A stretch of 64,000 nt of DNA from Paraburkholderia humisilvae (GCF_902859855.1 NZ_CADIKH010000021.1:62001-126000), one strand, 5' to 3'. Shown: positions 17,096 to 26,371, counted from the stretch's first letter. A program made the numbers and translations. The notes: generated by a model from the sequence alone, not told the origin.

Positions 17096-17422
17096 ATGGC
17101 ACGGACACTGCCCCGCCCAGTCTCAAACCCGGATCCACTCGTGCGTGACCTTGCCGCCGTAGGCGCGCTCGTGCGCAACTATCGTGCTGAGAACGGAATG
17201 CCGATCAATGACGCTGCGGATCTTCTGGGCGTCTCCAAGGACGTGCTGTCCAGACTCGAGAATGGGCGTTCGATCGGGCTCGACAAGCTGTTTATGATTC
17301 TTGCCGGCTTCGGGCTGACCATGCTTATTGTGCCCAAGCGTCACATGCCCGCTGCGCGCGAAGCAGTGCTGGAGTCTACGATGCCGTTATCAAGCGTTTC
17401 GCCGCTTGCGGAGCGTCGCTAA
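17096..17422 (+). CDS. hipB: HipB-type antitoxin, XRE helix-turn-helix
   Basis: A 108-residue DNA-binding protein with a central XRE/Cro helix-turn-helix (about residues 35-65: INDAADLLGVSKDVLSRLENG), the recognition helix being VSKDVLSRLENG, followed by a short strand segment (LTMLIVP) typical of HipB dimers. The ATG at 17096 has AGGAG about seven bases upstream and sits just after the last operator. Its stop overlaps the hipA start by one base (TAATG). It should bind HipA, neutralise it and repress the operon. The 20-residue polar C-terminus could be the protease-sensitive tail, but that is inference. Confidence 0.9.
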   Translation: MARTLPRPVSNPDPLVRDLAAVGALVRNYRAENGMPINDAADLLGVSKDVLSRLENGRSIGLDKLFMILAGFGLTMLIVPKRHMPAAREAVLESTMPLSSVSPLAERR

Positions 17423-18786
17423 TGGCGCATGTTCTGGAAGTCTCCACAAACGGCGAACTCGTTGGACGCGTGACGTTTGAAGGAGAAGACGACCGGTACA
17501 GCTTCGACTACGAAGAGGCGTGGCGGGCGCACCGGGGAGCATTCTCGCTATCGCCGCATATTCCTGTCGATGGTCCTGTCCGTGCGCCGGGCACCGTCCA
17601 TCGTTTTATCGAGAATCTTTTGCCGGAGGGGCGGGCTCTCGATGTAGCGATCCGTTTTTATCACGTTTCCCGAAACAACACCTACGGCCTCATCCGTCTG
17701 CTAGGGAAGGAGCCGGCGGGTGCACTCAGTTTCTTTGTGGATGACGGCGACGACACCGTGGAACCCGCACGACCGCCTGAGGCGTTGGAGCCTGTGCGTC
17801 GAGAAATCAGCAATGAGGAACTGGCTGAGCGCATCGCAACGCGAAATGCCGTACCGTTTGCCGTTTGGGATGGACAGGTCCGGCTCTCGGTCGCCGGCCA
17901 GCAGGACAAGCTTCAGGTTCTCGTCGAAGGCGATCGGATATCTCTGGTAGAGGGGGCGCTTAGCTCTACGCATATTCTTAAGCCGGAATCGCTGAACACC
18001 CGCACGCCTTTCATGGTAGCCAACGAGCACTTTTGCATGACGCTCGCCGCGCGCATCGGACTCCCAGTGGCGCCCTGCTCCATCCGTCGTATTCCGACGC
18101 CGATACTGCTGGTCGAGCGCTTCGACCGCGGCGTCATACACGACCCAAATGATCCGGAGCGCGCCGCGACTGTGCGACGCAAACACATCATCGACGGTTG
18201 CCAGGCGCTCGATTTGCCATCGACGTTCAAATACGAGCGCTATCTTGGCAATGAGGCCGATGTGCGGAATATCCGTGATGGCGTTAGCTACGAAAAGCTG
18301 TTCTCGTTGACAGAGCATTTTGAAAAGCCGGCGAGTGCGAAGACGTATCTCGTCAGGTGGGCGATCCTGCAACTGTTGATCGGCAACAGCGACGCGCACG
18401 GAAAAAACGTGTCCTTTTTCGTCGACAGCGCAGGCTTGACTCCGGCGCCGCTTTACGACCTTGTGTGCGTCGATGCCTATGGCAATGCATTCGTGCAGGA
18501 CATGGCGATGGGCTACGGCGAAGTGTTCCGTCTGGAGGAAATCAGCGCTTTCGCAATGGCTGACTTTGCACATCGAACCGGAACACGTCCTGCGTTTCTA
18601 GCGCGGGAAATGACGCGGATGGCACACGCAGCAAAGAACGTTGCCCACGAACTCGCCGCGTCGGACGTCTATATCGGCGACGAGCGCGAGCTGACCAGGA
18701 AGATCGCGGACTTCGTATTCGAACAGGCCGACCGGATTGCCGCCCTCGCACCGATGATTCCGCAGGTCGATCCGAAGCTGCTGTGA
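17422..18786 (+). CDS. hipA: HipA-family serine/threonine kinase toxin
   Basis: A 454-residue HipA-fold kinase. Residues 1-100 form the N-terminal subdomain (with GTVHRFIENLLPEGRA). Ser156 in VRLSVAGQQDK corresponds to the autophosphorylated Gly-loop Ser150 of E. coli HipA; Lys187 in HILKP should bind ATP; GNSDAHGKN (residues 321-329) holds catalytic Asp324; PLYDLV with Asp346 is the metal-binding DFG equivalent. All catalytic residues are kept, so the toxin should be active. E. coli HipA phosphorylates GltX and induces persistence; the target here is unknown. It is translationally coupled to hipB. Full length for the family. Confidence 0.93.
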   Translation: MAHVLEVSTNGELVGRVTFEGEDDRYSFDYEEAWRAHRGAFSLSPHIPVDGPVRAPGTVHRFIENLLPEGRALDVAIRFYHVSRNNTYGLIRLLGKEPAGALSFFVDDGDDTVEPARPPEALEPVRREISNEELAERIATRNAVPFAVWDGQVRLSVAGQQDKLQVLVEGDRISLVEGALSSTHILKPESLNTRTPFMVANEHFCMTLAARIGLPVAPCSIRRIPTPILLVERFDRGVIHDPNDPERAATVRRKHIIDGCQALDLPSTFKYERYLGNEADVRNIRDGVSYEKLFSLTEHFEKPASAKTYLVRWAILQLLIGNSDAHGKNVSFFVDSAGLTPAPLYDLVCVDAYGNAFVQDMAMGYGEVFRLEEISAFAMADFAHRTGTRPAFLAREMTRMAHAAKNVAHELAASDVYIGDERELTRKIADFVFEQADRIAALAPMIPQVDPKLL

Positions 18787-18815
18787 GGATCGCCGAGCAG
18801 ATCCGACGGCCGGCA

Positions 18816-19088
18816 TCAGTCTGAATCATCGGCTTCGGCAGGCGTGTACTTCAACCGCGTGGTGGAGAACTGCGCCGGTTGATGGTTGTCTCCACTTACC
18901 GTGTGATGGACAGGCGGAGGCGCGCTAAGACTGCGGAGGACGAGCCGTGGTGAAAGATCGGTCATGAACTTCTGCATCGCGTCCTGCAGTTCTGCGATCT
19001 TGTTTTTGTGATCGCTGTCGACGGTAGCGCCCGCGTCGTCCGAAAAATCGCCGATATTCGGTGAACCGTTTATTCCTGTCATTCTCAT
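18816..19088 (-). CDS. Hypothetical 91-aa protein
   Basis: Not recognised. The start at 19088 is supported by AAGGGAG about nine bases upstream; the frame stays open to 19265 but without a ribosome site. The protein starts MRMTGINGSPNIGDFSDD, has a charged segment that could form a helix (about residues 27-45, HKNKIAELQDAMQKFM), then a polar Ser/Pro/His-rich tail. There is no signal peptide. The short helix plus disordered ends resembles small secreted or chaperone-bound proteins in general form, but no specific assignment is justified. It converges with hipA. Confidence 0.5.
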   Translation of the reverse strand: MRMTGINGSPNIGDFSDDAGATVDSDHKNKIAELQDAMQKFMTDLSPRLVLRSLSAPPPVHHTVSGDNHQPAQFSTTRLKYTPAEADDSD

Positions 19089-19559
19089 CGTTACGCTCCC
19101 TTTCAAGCTGGCTCGGAATGGGTTGGTCGGCCAACGCACGATGTTCGAACGTCTGCCGGATCGACGCACGTTCGGGGGCGAAAGCGGTGTGCCAGATGCG
19201 AAATGGACCGGAGGACCGTGCGGTCTGCACGCGCGTGCATGAGGCAAAAGCCGAGTCCATCTCAACGGGTTCCGGGCACCGAAGCCGACGCCCCGTCCGC
19301 TGGCAGCCGCGATTGTCGGGGCAGGCGCACGAAATCACGTGGCACCACCACGACGGCAATCTGCGCTTTGGCGACGCCTGGCGTACCGTCTGAACGGGGA
19401 ACGTCATGCCGATCCAATGTACATTCAGACTTAATAACGAGTTCACCTCAAAGCTCGATTGCTCGGGCTTTGGCGCTGTGTGTGCGACGCATTGCTGGCG
19501 CCATGAGGAGCAAAGGGCTTACCTGCGCACGTCAGCTCAAACAAGACTGCAGAGGGTAA
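19089..19559. other. Intergenic region
   Basis: No convincing gene. It presumably contains the promoter of the minus-strand 91-aa protein near 19100-19200. Short plus-strand frames here lack ribosome sites and recognisable content. Confidence 0.4.
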
Positions 19560-20312
19560 TCAAGTCGCTGTCTTCACCAACACCGGCTGATCCCGATACT
19601 CCGTCGGAAACAGCTTCTTCAACCCGTTCACCTTCGGAATATCGTTGATCGCGATATACGGCTGATCCGGATGCAACGTCAGGTAGTTCTGGTGGTACGT
19701 CTCGGCCGGATAGAACGTCCGATCCGGCTCGATCGTCGTGACGATCTTGTCCGGGAACACATGCGCATTGCCCAGCTGCGCGATATACGCCTTCGCGATG
19801 CGCGCCTGTTCGGGCGTGCTCGGGAAGATCGTCGACCGGTATTGCGTGCCAACGTCCGGGCCCTGCCGGTTTAACTCAGTCGGATCGTGCGCGACCGAGA
19901 AGTAAATCTGCAGGATGTGACCATAGCTGATCTGATGCGGGTCGAACGTCACGCGCACCGATTCCGCGTGCCCGGTGGTGCCGGTGCTGACGGTCTCGTA
20001 CTCGGCCGCCGACTGCGCGCCGCCGGTATAGCCCGAGACCGCGCTCGTCACGCCCTTCACGTGCTGGAACACACCCTGCACACCCCAGAAGCAACCGCCC
20101 GCGAGCACGACCGTCTCCGTGGCGGGCGCGGTTGCGGCCGTTTCGTCGACCGTGGGTGGCGGCACCCTGTGCACCTCGTCGGCGAACACGTGCTTTTGCG
20201 TGAAGCCGATGCCTGCGACGGCCGCAACCACGAGCGCGAGCAACGGCAGCCGGCGGCGCAGACCGCGCGCGGCGGCCGAACGAGAGGATTTCCGTGGGAC
20301 TTCGTTCTGCAT
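19560..20312 (-). CDS. msrA: Peptide methionine-(S)-S-oxide reductase, membrane-anchored
   Basis: A 250-residue MsrA. The catalytic motif GGCFWG places the nucleophile at Cys74; downstream YTGGAQSAAEYETVSTGTTGHAESV and the YHQNYL element are standard for the family. An N-terminal basic stretch followed by a hydrophobic helix (about residues 22-38) makes it an exported or membrane-anchored form, so it should repair oxidised methionines outside the cytosol. Start 20312 was chosen because GGAG lies about seven bases upstream; ATGs at 20324 and 20393 are less supported. It follows dipZ by 25 bases on the same strand, suggesting one transcript and reduction by the DipZ thioredoxin domain. Confidence 0.92.
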   Translation of the reverse strand: MQNEVPRKSSRSAAARGLRRRLPLLALVVAAVAGIGFTQKHVFADEVHRVPPPTVDETAATAPATETVVLAGGCFWGVQGVFQHVKGVTSAVSGYTGGAQSAAEYETVSTGTTGHAESVRVTFDPHQISYGHILQIYFSVAHDPTELNRQGPDVGTQYRSTIFPSTPEQARIAKAYIAQLGNAHVFPDKIVTTIEPDRTFYPAETYHQNYLTLHPDQPYIAINDIPKVNGLKKLFPTEYRDQPVLVKTAT

Positions 20313-20337
20313 ATCTGTCTCCATGATGAAGCGGGGA

Positions 20338-22197
20338 TCAACCGAACGTGAACGCGTAAGCACGCACGCCCGGGTCGAGAAAGCGGATTTCAAAGGTATG
20401 GTCGGTGATCGTGCCGCTCTGGCGGATCAGCTGATACAGCCGCTGGTTCGTCACCGTGCCATTGCCGTTCGCGTCGGTGTCGCTGCCGTGATTCGCGCCC
20501 GGCGGCTTGCCGTCGATCATCACCTGGAAGCGCACCGGCTGCCCGTTCGCCGACGGTCCGAGCACCAGGTGCAGATCGCGCGCATGGAAGCGGAACGCGA
20601 TCGCGCCGCCCGGCTGATCAAGATCAGTATGCTCGGCGCCAAGCGTCCATGTACCGTCGAGTGCCCAGTCGTTCAGCCCGAGGCCATTGCCAAGCGTGTA
20701 GCGGTGCGGCTTGTCGAGCACCGGCTCGCCCGGCGACGCAAAGTTGGTCGCACGGTCATAGCCGACATAGGTTTCCGGTGACTGCACGTCGGCCATCTCC
20801 GGCGCGGCTTCAGCGCCGGTGCCATCGTCCTTGACCAGTCCGCCCGGCAGGTTGTGCGCGCCGGCTTCGGTCAGCAGTTGACGGATCGTCTGTTCGGAGC
20901 CCGCGTAGTCGCCTTCGCCGAAGTGATGCGCGCGAATCCGGCCTTGCGCGTCGACGAAGTAGTCGGCCGGCCAGTACTGGTTGTTGAACGCACGCCAGAT
21001 CTTGTAGTTGTCGTCGATCGCGACCGGGAAATCGACTTTCAGGTCCTTCACCGCGCGGCTCACGTTGCCGACATCCTTTTCGAACGCGAACTCGGGCGTG
21101 TGCACGCCGATCACGACGAGACCCGCATCCTTGTACTTCGCGGCCCACGCTTTCACGTACGGCAGCGTCCGCAGACAGTTGATGCACGAGTACGTCCAGA
21201 AATCGACCAGCACGACCTTGCCGCGCAGCTGTGCCGCGGTGAGCGGCGGCGAGTTCAGCCATTGCACCGCACCGTCGAGCGATGGCAGCGTGCCTTCAAC
21301 CGGCAACGGCGCGGGGCTGCCCGGTTGCGCGGCCTGCGCCATCGCTTGCGTGCCGCCCGCGTTCGTCGTCGCCGAGGTTGCCACTGAGGTTGCCGACGCC
21401 GCCGCATTGCCGGCGGCAGCGTCTCCTGACTGCGCAGCGGTTGACATCAGCGCGTCTTGCGGCCCGTTCTTCGTGGGATGGAAGCGGTCGAGCACGCTTT
21501 GTTCGAGGCTGTTCGTGCCGGCAAGCGACAAGTGCGTGAGAAAGCCGGTGTCCGCATGCGCGGCAATCGCGGCAACGCCGACCAGCACCGCTACGCCGAG
21601 CCCGCGTTTTAACCACTCGCTCACATGCAGCGACTTCTTCATCGCGGTGAAGACCTTGCCGCCAATCGCCAGCGCGAGCGCGAGCGACGTCGCGGCGCCT
21701 GCCGCATACGACAGCAGCAGCAATGACGTATGCACGCTCGCTCCTTGCAGCGCGGCGCCGGTCAGGATCAGGCCGAGAATCGGGCCGGCGCACGGCGCCC
21801 ACAGCAGGCCGGTCGCGACGCCGAGCAGCAGCGACGCCCAGACCGCCGAGCCGCGCTCGGCACCTTGTGCGGATTCGCTCAGCCGCGCGCCGAGTGCGAC
21901 GAGCGGGCGCGTCATCGCATCGGACAGTTTCGGCAGCAGCAGCGTCAGCCCGAACGCGGCCATCACGATGAGCGCGATGATCCGGCCGTACTGGTTCGCG
22001 GCAACAGCCCAGCCGCCGCCGACCGCGGCCAGCGCACCGACCGCGCTGAAGGTCGCGGCCATGCCGACCAGCAGAGGCAGACTGCTCTGCAGAAACGGCT
22101 TGCCGGTGCGCGCGAAAACGAACGGCAGAACCGGCAGGATGCAGGGGCTGACGATCGTCAGCACGCCGCCTAGCCATGCAATCAGAAACTGGATCAT
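20338..22197 (-). CDS. dipZ: DipZ-type thiol-disulfide transporter with thioredoxin domain
   Basis: A 619-residue inner-membrane protein. Residues 1-215 are a CcdA/DsbD-like membrane domain with redox cysteines Cys19 (SPCILP) and Cys136 (APCAGP), which moves electrons from cytosolic thioredoxin across the membrane. After a low-complexity Ala/Ser/Thr linker (about 250-300), a periplasmic thioredoxin-like domain carries CINC (338-341) in WTYSCINCLRTLP. The last ~150 residues form the beta-rich carbohydrate-binding-like domain seen in mycobacterial DipZ. Transcribed just ahead of msrA, it likely supplies reducing power for exported MsrA. The start at 22197 has a weak ribosome site. Confidence 0.9.
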   Translation of the reverse strand: MIQFLIAWLGGVLTIVSPCILPVLPFVFARTGKPFLQSSLPLLVGMAATFSAVGALAAVGGGWAVAANQYGRIIALIVMAAFGLTLLLPKLSDAMTRPLVALGARLSESAQGAERGSAVWASLLLGVATGLLWAPCAGPILGLILTGAALQGASVHTSLLLLSYAAGAATSLALALAIGGKVFTAMKKSLHVSEWLKRGLGVAVLVGVAAIAAHADTGFLTHLSLAGTNSLEQSVLDRFHPTKNGPQDALMSTAAQSGDAAAGNAAASATSVATSATTNAGGTQAMAQAAQPGSPAPLPVEGTLPSLDGAVQWLNSPPLTAAQLRGKVVLVDFWTYSCINCLRTLPYVKAWAAKYKDAGLVVIGVHTPEFAFEKDVGNVSRAVKDLKVDFPVAIDDNYKIWRAFNNQYWPADYFVDAQGRIRAHHFGEGDYAGSEQTIRQLLTEAGAHNLPGGLVKDDGTGAEAAPEMADVQSPETYVGYDRATNFASPGEPVLDKPHRYTLGNGLGLNDWALDGTWTLGAEHTDLDQPGGAIAFRFHARDLHLVLGPSANGQPVRFQVMIDGKPPGANHGSDTDANGNGTVTNQRLYQLIRQSGTITDHTFEIRFLDPGVRAYAFTFG

Positions 22198-22457
22198 GTT
22201 CTTGTGTCCTCAATGAACGATGCGCGCGCCGTTGCCGGTGCTTTCCCTGCTAACGCATTGATACGCCCCTTTGGGCGGGCGATATCGGGGCGATCAGCAA
22301 GTGCCTTTCATTGGGCAAACACCGTTTTCCGTTAGTTATTCCCCGATACATCGCGTTGGTCGGGGTGGGCTCGCGAAAATGACAGATGCGGCCTGTGCAA
22401 CAGCCGGCTTCGAGGCAAGTGAGGATTACCGTGCGTTGTCGTTAGCGTGGCCGGCTT

Positions 22458-23390
22458 TTACTGGCCTGACTGGCCCTTACCGGTCTTTACACGGGCCGGC
22501 GGTTCGAACTGCGCGACCAGAAAGTCGATAAACGCGCGCACCCGCGCGGCCTGGTTCTGCCGGCTCGGGTAGTAAACGAACAGATCGGCGTCCGGCAGCA
22601 CGAAATCGGGCAGCACGACGCGCAGCCGGCCGCTTTTGACATACTTTTCGAGGTCCCACTCGGAGCGGATCAGGATGCCGTGGCCGTCAAGCGCCCAGCC
22701 GAGCACGATGTCGCCGTCATTGCTCGACAGCATGCCGTGCACCTTGACGACCTCGCTATGCTGTTCGCGGACGAAGCGCCAGATGCCATAAGCGTCGTCG
22801 TTCTGCCGGTGCACGATGCAGCGGTGATGGGCGAGATCGGTCACCTTTTGCGGTGTGCCGTTGCGTTCCAGATACGCGGGCGACGCGCATAGAAAACGCC
22901 GGTTCGACATGATGCGCCGTGCGTTCAAGCGCTGATCCGGCAGTTCGCCGAAGCGGATCGCGACGTCGATGCCGTTTTCGATCAGGTCGATCGGCCGGTC
23001 GGTGACCTCGAACTGCACCTCGACGTCCGGATACGCCTTCGCGAATTTCGACACGAGCGGCGCGATCGTCGTGCGGCCAAAGCCGAGCGACGCGTTCACG
23101 CGCAGCAGGCCGCGCGGCGCGGCGCCGTGGCTCGATACCGCGTCTTCCATCTCCTGCACCTGCGCGAGGATGCGCGCCGCGTGTTGCAGATAAATCTCGC
23201 CTTCCGCGGTCAGGCTGACCGTACGCGTCGTGCGGTTCACGAGCCGCACGCCCAGCTTTTCTTCCATTTGCGAAAGGCGCCGGGTGGCCGCGGGCGGTGT
23301 CAGGTCGAGCGCGCGCGCGGCGGCGGACAAGCTTTCGTGGCGTGCCAGCAGTACGAAAAATTCGAGGTCGGAATTGATATCGGTTTTCAC
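22458..23390 (-). CDS. LysR-family regulator of the D-tartrate genes
   Basis: A 310-residue LysR protein from a GTG at 23390; the open frame reaches 23534, but that would overlap the divergent gene and give an unusual extension. The N-terminal winged helix-turn-helix (about residues 5-62, containing ESLSAAARALDLTPPAATRRLSQMEEKLG) is followed by the effector domain (about 90-300). The gene is divergent from D-tartrate dehydratase with 113 bases between starts, the usual arrangement of a LysR activator and its target, so tartrate or a related hydroxy acid is the likely coinducer. The C-terminus overlaps nothing. No ribosome site precedes the GTG, so the start is the weak point. Confidence 0.88.
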   Translation of the reverse strand: MKTDINSDLEFFVLLARHESLSAAARALDLTPPAATRRLSQMEEKLGVRLVNRTTRTVSLTAEGEIYLQHAARILAQVQEMEDAVSSHGAAPRGLLRVNASLGFGRTTIAPLVSKFAKAYPDVEVQFEVTDRPIDLIENGIDVAIRFGELPDQRLNARRIMSNRRFLCASPAYLERNGTPQKVTDLAHHRCIVHRQNDDAYGIWRFVREQHSEVVKVHGMLSSNDGDIVLGWALDGHGILIRSEWDLEKYVKSGRLRVVLPDFVLPDADLFVYYPSRQNQAARVRAFIDFLVAQFEPPARVKTGKGQSGQ

Positions 23391-23440
23391 TGAAAGTGAA
23401 TTATCAATTAAATACGACTGAATTCTAACGCGCTTCGCAA
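23386..23440. promoter_or_regulatory. Divergent LysR/tarD promoter region
   Basis: An AT-rich stretch begins with the dyad TTCAC-N5-GTGAA (23386-23400), which overlaps the regulator's start codon, and continues through about 23425. This layout suits autorepression by the LysR protein plus activation of the divergent gene. Exact -35/-10 elements cannot be fixed by eye. Confidence 0.4.
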
Positions 23441-23503
23441 GACGTAACCTGCGACTTTCAAACGTCGCATGCACCGGCATCGTGCAAGGTTTTGGAGGAC
23501 CGA

Positions 23504-24670
23504 ATGAAGATCGTAGAAATCCGCGAAAAGACATTTCCTATTAGCTCATCGATTCGTAATGCGTATATCGACTTCAGCAAGATGACGCTGAGCTGCGTCG
23601 CGGTGGTCACCGACGTGATTCGCGACGGCGAGCCGGTGGTCGGCTATGGCTTCAATTCGAACGGCCGTTATGGGCAAGGCACGCTGATGCGCGAGCGCTT
23701 TATTCCGCGCATCACGGCGGCCGATCCGGCGTCGCTCGTCAACGACAAGGGCACCAACCTCGATCCGCACAAGATCTGGGCGACGATGTTCACGAATGAA
23801 AAGCCGGGCGGCCACGGCGAGCGCTCGGTCGCGATCGGCACGATCGATATGGCGATCTGGGACGCGGTCGCGAAGATTGAAGGCAAGCCGTTGTTCCAGT
23901 TGCTCGCGGATCGCTACGGCAACGGTGTGCCGGACCGCAAGGTGTTCGTGTACGCGGCGGGCGGCTACTACTACCCAGGCCAGGACCACGGCAAGCTGAA
24001 GGACGAGATGCGCAGCTATATCGACCGTGGCTATACGGTCGTGAAGAAGAAGATTGGCGGTGGGTCGCTCGAGGAAGATCTGCGCCGGATCGACTCGATC
24101 CTGTCTGTGCTGCAGGACGGCCAGAAGCTCGCGGTCGACGCGAACGGCCGCTTCGATCTGGACACCGCGATCCGCTACGCGAAGGCGCTGTCGCAGTACG
24201 ACCTGTTCTGGTACGAAGAGCCGGGCGATCCGCTCGACTTCGAATTGCAGGCGACGCTGCGCAACTACTACGACAAGCCGATGGCGACCGGCGAAGACCT
24301 GTTCTCGATGCAGGACGCGCGCAACTTGATCCGCTACGGTGGCATGCGTTCGGACCGCGACTGGCTGCAATTCGACTGTGCGCTGTCATACGGTCTCGTC
24401 GAATATCTGCGCACGCTCGACATGCTGCACGAGCACGGCTGGTCGCGTAAGCGCTGCATTCCGCACGGCGGACATCAGATGTCGCTGAACATTGCGGCGG
24501 GTCTGGGTCTCGGCGGCAACGAGTCGTATCCGGATCTGTTCCAGCCGTTCGGCGGCTTCCCTGATGGCGTGAAGGTCGACAACGGCTATATCACGATGCC
24601 GGACCTGCCGGGTATCGGCTTCGAAGGCAAGAGCGATCTGTTCAAGGTGATGCAGCAAGTGTCGGCGTAA
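23504..24670 (+). CDS. tarD: D(-)-tartrate dehydratase, enolase superfamily
   Basis: A 388-residue enzyme closely resembling, as I recall it, the characterised D-tartrate dehydratase of Bradyrhizobium, which converts D-tartrate to oxaloacetate. Catalytic residues align with a constant offset of one: KxK Lys181/Lys183, metal ligands Asp212 (VDANG), Glu238 (WYEEPGDP) and Glu264 (ATGEDLF), and general acid/base His321 (HGGHQMSLN). The start at 23504 follows GGAGG by six bases; an in-frame ATG at 23492 is not supported. It heads a unit with the DctA permease 197 bases downstream and is divergent from a LysR regulator. Full length and intact. Confidence 0.92.
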   Translation: MKIVEIREKTFPISSSIRNAYIDFSKMTLSCVAVVTDVIRDGEPVVGYGFNSNGRYGQGTLMRERFIPRITAADPASLVNDKGTNLDPHKIWATMFTNEKPGGHGERSVAIGTIDMAIWDAVAKIEGKPLFQLLADRYGNGVPDRKVFVYAAGGYYYPGQDHGKLKDEMRSYIDRGYTVVKKKIGGGSLEEDLRRIDSILSVLQDGQKLAVDANGRFDLDTAIRYAKALSQYDLFWYEEPGDPLDFELQATLRNYYDKPMATGEDLFSMQDARNLIRYGGMRSDRDWLQFDCALSYGLVEYLRTLDMLHEHGWSRKRCIPHGGHQMSLNIAAGLGLGGNESYPDLFQPFGGFPDGVKVDNGYITMPDLPGIGFEGKSDLFKVMQQVSA

Positions 24671-24867
24671 CCGTGCCGGTTTAGAAAAAGGCCGTTTGTC
24701 CGTCTGCAAAGGAGTGCAGCGGCCAAGCGGCTTCGTCGTTACAAAGGGGATGACTCGGAGACAAGCGGAAACACGATGGGCGCGAGCTCCCCATTGTCAT
24801 GTTCCACCGGTACGCTGGCGGCTTTTTAACCGGGGCGTAACGCTGAAGCAGGAGTAGGAGACCCACA

Positions 24868-26196
24868 ATGAATCGCATTAGAAAGACCCTTTCGAAGCTG
24901 TACGTGCAGGTGCTGATCGGCATTCTGATCGGCGTGTTGCTTGGGCATTTCAATCCCGATGTCGGCGCGCAGATGAAGCCGCTCGGCGACCTGTTCATCA
25001 AGCTGATCCGGATGCTGCTTGCGCCGATCATCTTCGCGTCAGTGGTGGTCGGCATCGCGCGGATGAACGACATCCATGAAGCGGGGCGAGTCGGCGTCAA
25101 GGCGCTGCTGTACTTTGAAATCGTGTCGACGTTCGCGCTTGCGATCGGTCTTGTGGTCGTGAACCTGATGAAGCCGGGCGTCGGCATGAACGTCGATCCG
25201 GCGCATATCGACAGCGCGGCGATCGCGACCTACACGCATGCGGCCAAAGAGCATGGCGCGATTGCGTTTCTGATGGGCATCGTGCCAACGACGGTGGTTG
25301 GCTCGTTCGCGAACGGCGACATGCTGCAGATCATCTTTTTCTCGGTGCTGTTCGCGGTCGCGCTCGCGAAAATGGGCAAGCGCGCCGAGCCGTTCGTCGA
25401 CATGCTCGACACGTTCCTGCACGGCATGTTCGGCGTCGTGCGGATCGTGATGTACGTGGCGCCGATCGGCGCGTTTGGCGGAATTGCGTTCACGGTCGGC
25501 AAGTACGGGATCGGCACGCTGAAGCAGTTTGGCGAACTGATGCTGTGCGTGTATCTGACGTCGGTCGTGTTCGTCGTTGTGATTCTCGGCGTGATCATGC
25601 GGATGTGCGGGCTGTCGCTGTGGAAGTTCCTGCGCTACATCAAGGATGAAATCCTGATCACGTTCGGCACCGCGTCGACGGAAGCGGTGCTGCCGCAAAT
25701 GCTCGTGAAAATGGAACAGCTGGGCTGCCGCAAGTCGGTGGTCGGCATGGTGCTGCCGACCGGCTACACGTTCAATGCGGACGGCACGTCGATCTATCTG
25801 ACGATGGCGGCGATCTTCGTCGCGCAGGCGATGAACATTCCGCTCACGCTCGAAGATCAGCTGATCGTGCTCGGCGTGTTGCTGTTCACATCGAAGGGTT
25901 CGGCAGGCGTCGCGGGCGCCGGCTTCGTCGCGCTTGCGGCGACGCTTGCATCGATGCACCAGATTCCGGTCGCGGGGCTTGTGCTGCTGCTCGGCGTCGA
26001 CCGCTTCCTGAACGAAGCGCGCGCGGTGACGAACCTGATCGGCAACGGCGTTGCGACGCTCGCCGTCGCATGCTGGGAAGGCGCACTCGATCGTCAGACC
26101 GCGAAGGCGGTGCTGGATGGCCGCATCGATCCGGACGCGCGCGACGGCATCCCGCAAACAGCGGGCTACGATTCCGCAACTGCGCGGGGCCGATGA
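24868..26196 (+). CDS. dctA: C4-dicarboxylate transporter, DctA family
   Basis: A 442-residue inner-membrane symporter of the DAACS family with eight predicted helices and two re-entrant loops. Recognisable family segments include FIKLIRMLLAPIIFASVV, FGTASTEAVLPQM, and TGYTFNADGTSIYLTMA; the last holds the substrate/cation-binding NxDGT motif. DctA proteins take up succinate, fumarate, malate and some tartrates with protons or sodium. Position after D-tartrate dehydratase suggests D-tartrate uptake here, an inference from context. A ribosome site (AGGAG) lies about nine bases before the ATG. A hairpin follows at 26241-26267. Confidence 0.93.
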   Translation: MNRIRKTLSKLYVQVLIGILIGVLLGHFNPDVGAQMKPLGDLFIKLIRMLLAPIIFASVVVGIARMNDIHEAGRVGVKALLYFEIVSTFALAIGLVVVNLMKPGVGMNVDPAHIDSAAIATYTHAAKEHGAIAFLMGIVPTTVVGSFANGDMLQIIFFSVLFAVALAKMGKRAEPFVDMLDTFLHGMFGVVRIVMYVAPIGAFGGIAFTVGKYGIGTLKQFGELMLCVYLTSVVFVVVILGVIMRMCGLSLWKFLRYIKDEILITFGTASTEAVLPQMLVKMEQLGCRKSVVGMVLPTGYTFNADGTSIYLTMAAIFVAQAMNIPLTLEDQLIVLGVLLFTSKGSAGVAGAGFVALAATLASMHQIPVAGLVLLLGVDRFLNEARAVTNLIGNGVATLAVACWEGALDRQTAKAVLDGRIDPDARDGIPQTAGYDSATARGR

Positions 26197-26240
26197 GATG
26201 GGCTGTCGATGCGGGCCGTTGAGTCCCCGCTGACCGCGAA

Positions 26241-26267
26241 GTGACCGGTCTTTCACAGACCGGTCAC
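26241..26267 (+). terminator. Perfect hairpin after dctA
   Basis: Arms GTGACCGGTC (26241-26250) and GACCGGTCAC (26258-26267) with a 7-base loop, 44 bases after the dctA stop. The T-rich tail is weak (ACTCATTTTC), so it is a probable rather than classical intrinsic terminator; an operator role cannot be excluded. Confidence 0.5.
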
Positions 26268-26371
26268 ACTCATTTTCGACAGGCTCATGAACGGTTGGAA
26301 GACACGGCGGCATCGTGACGCGCATGCCCGCTGCGAAGGCTTGTAAAGCGAATGTTTTTTCGCTGAAAGCC

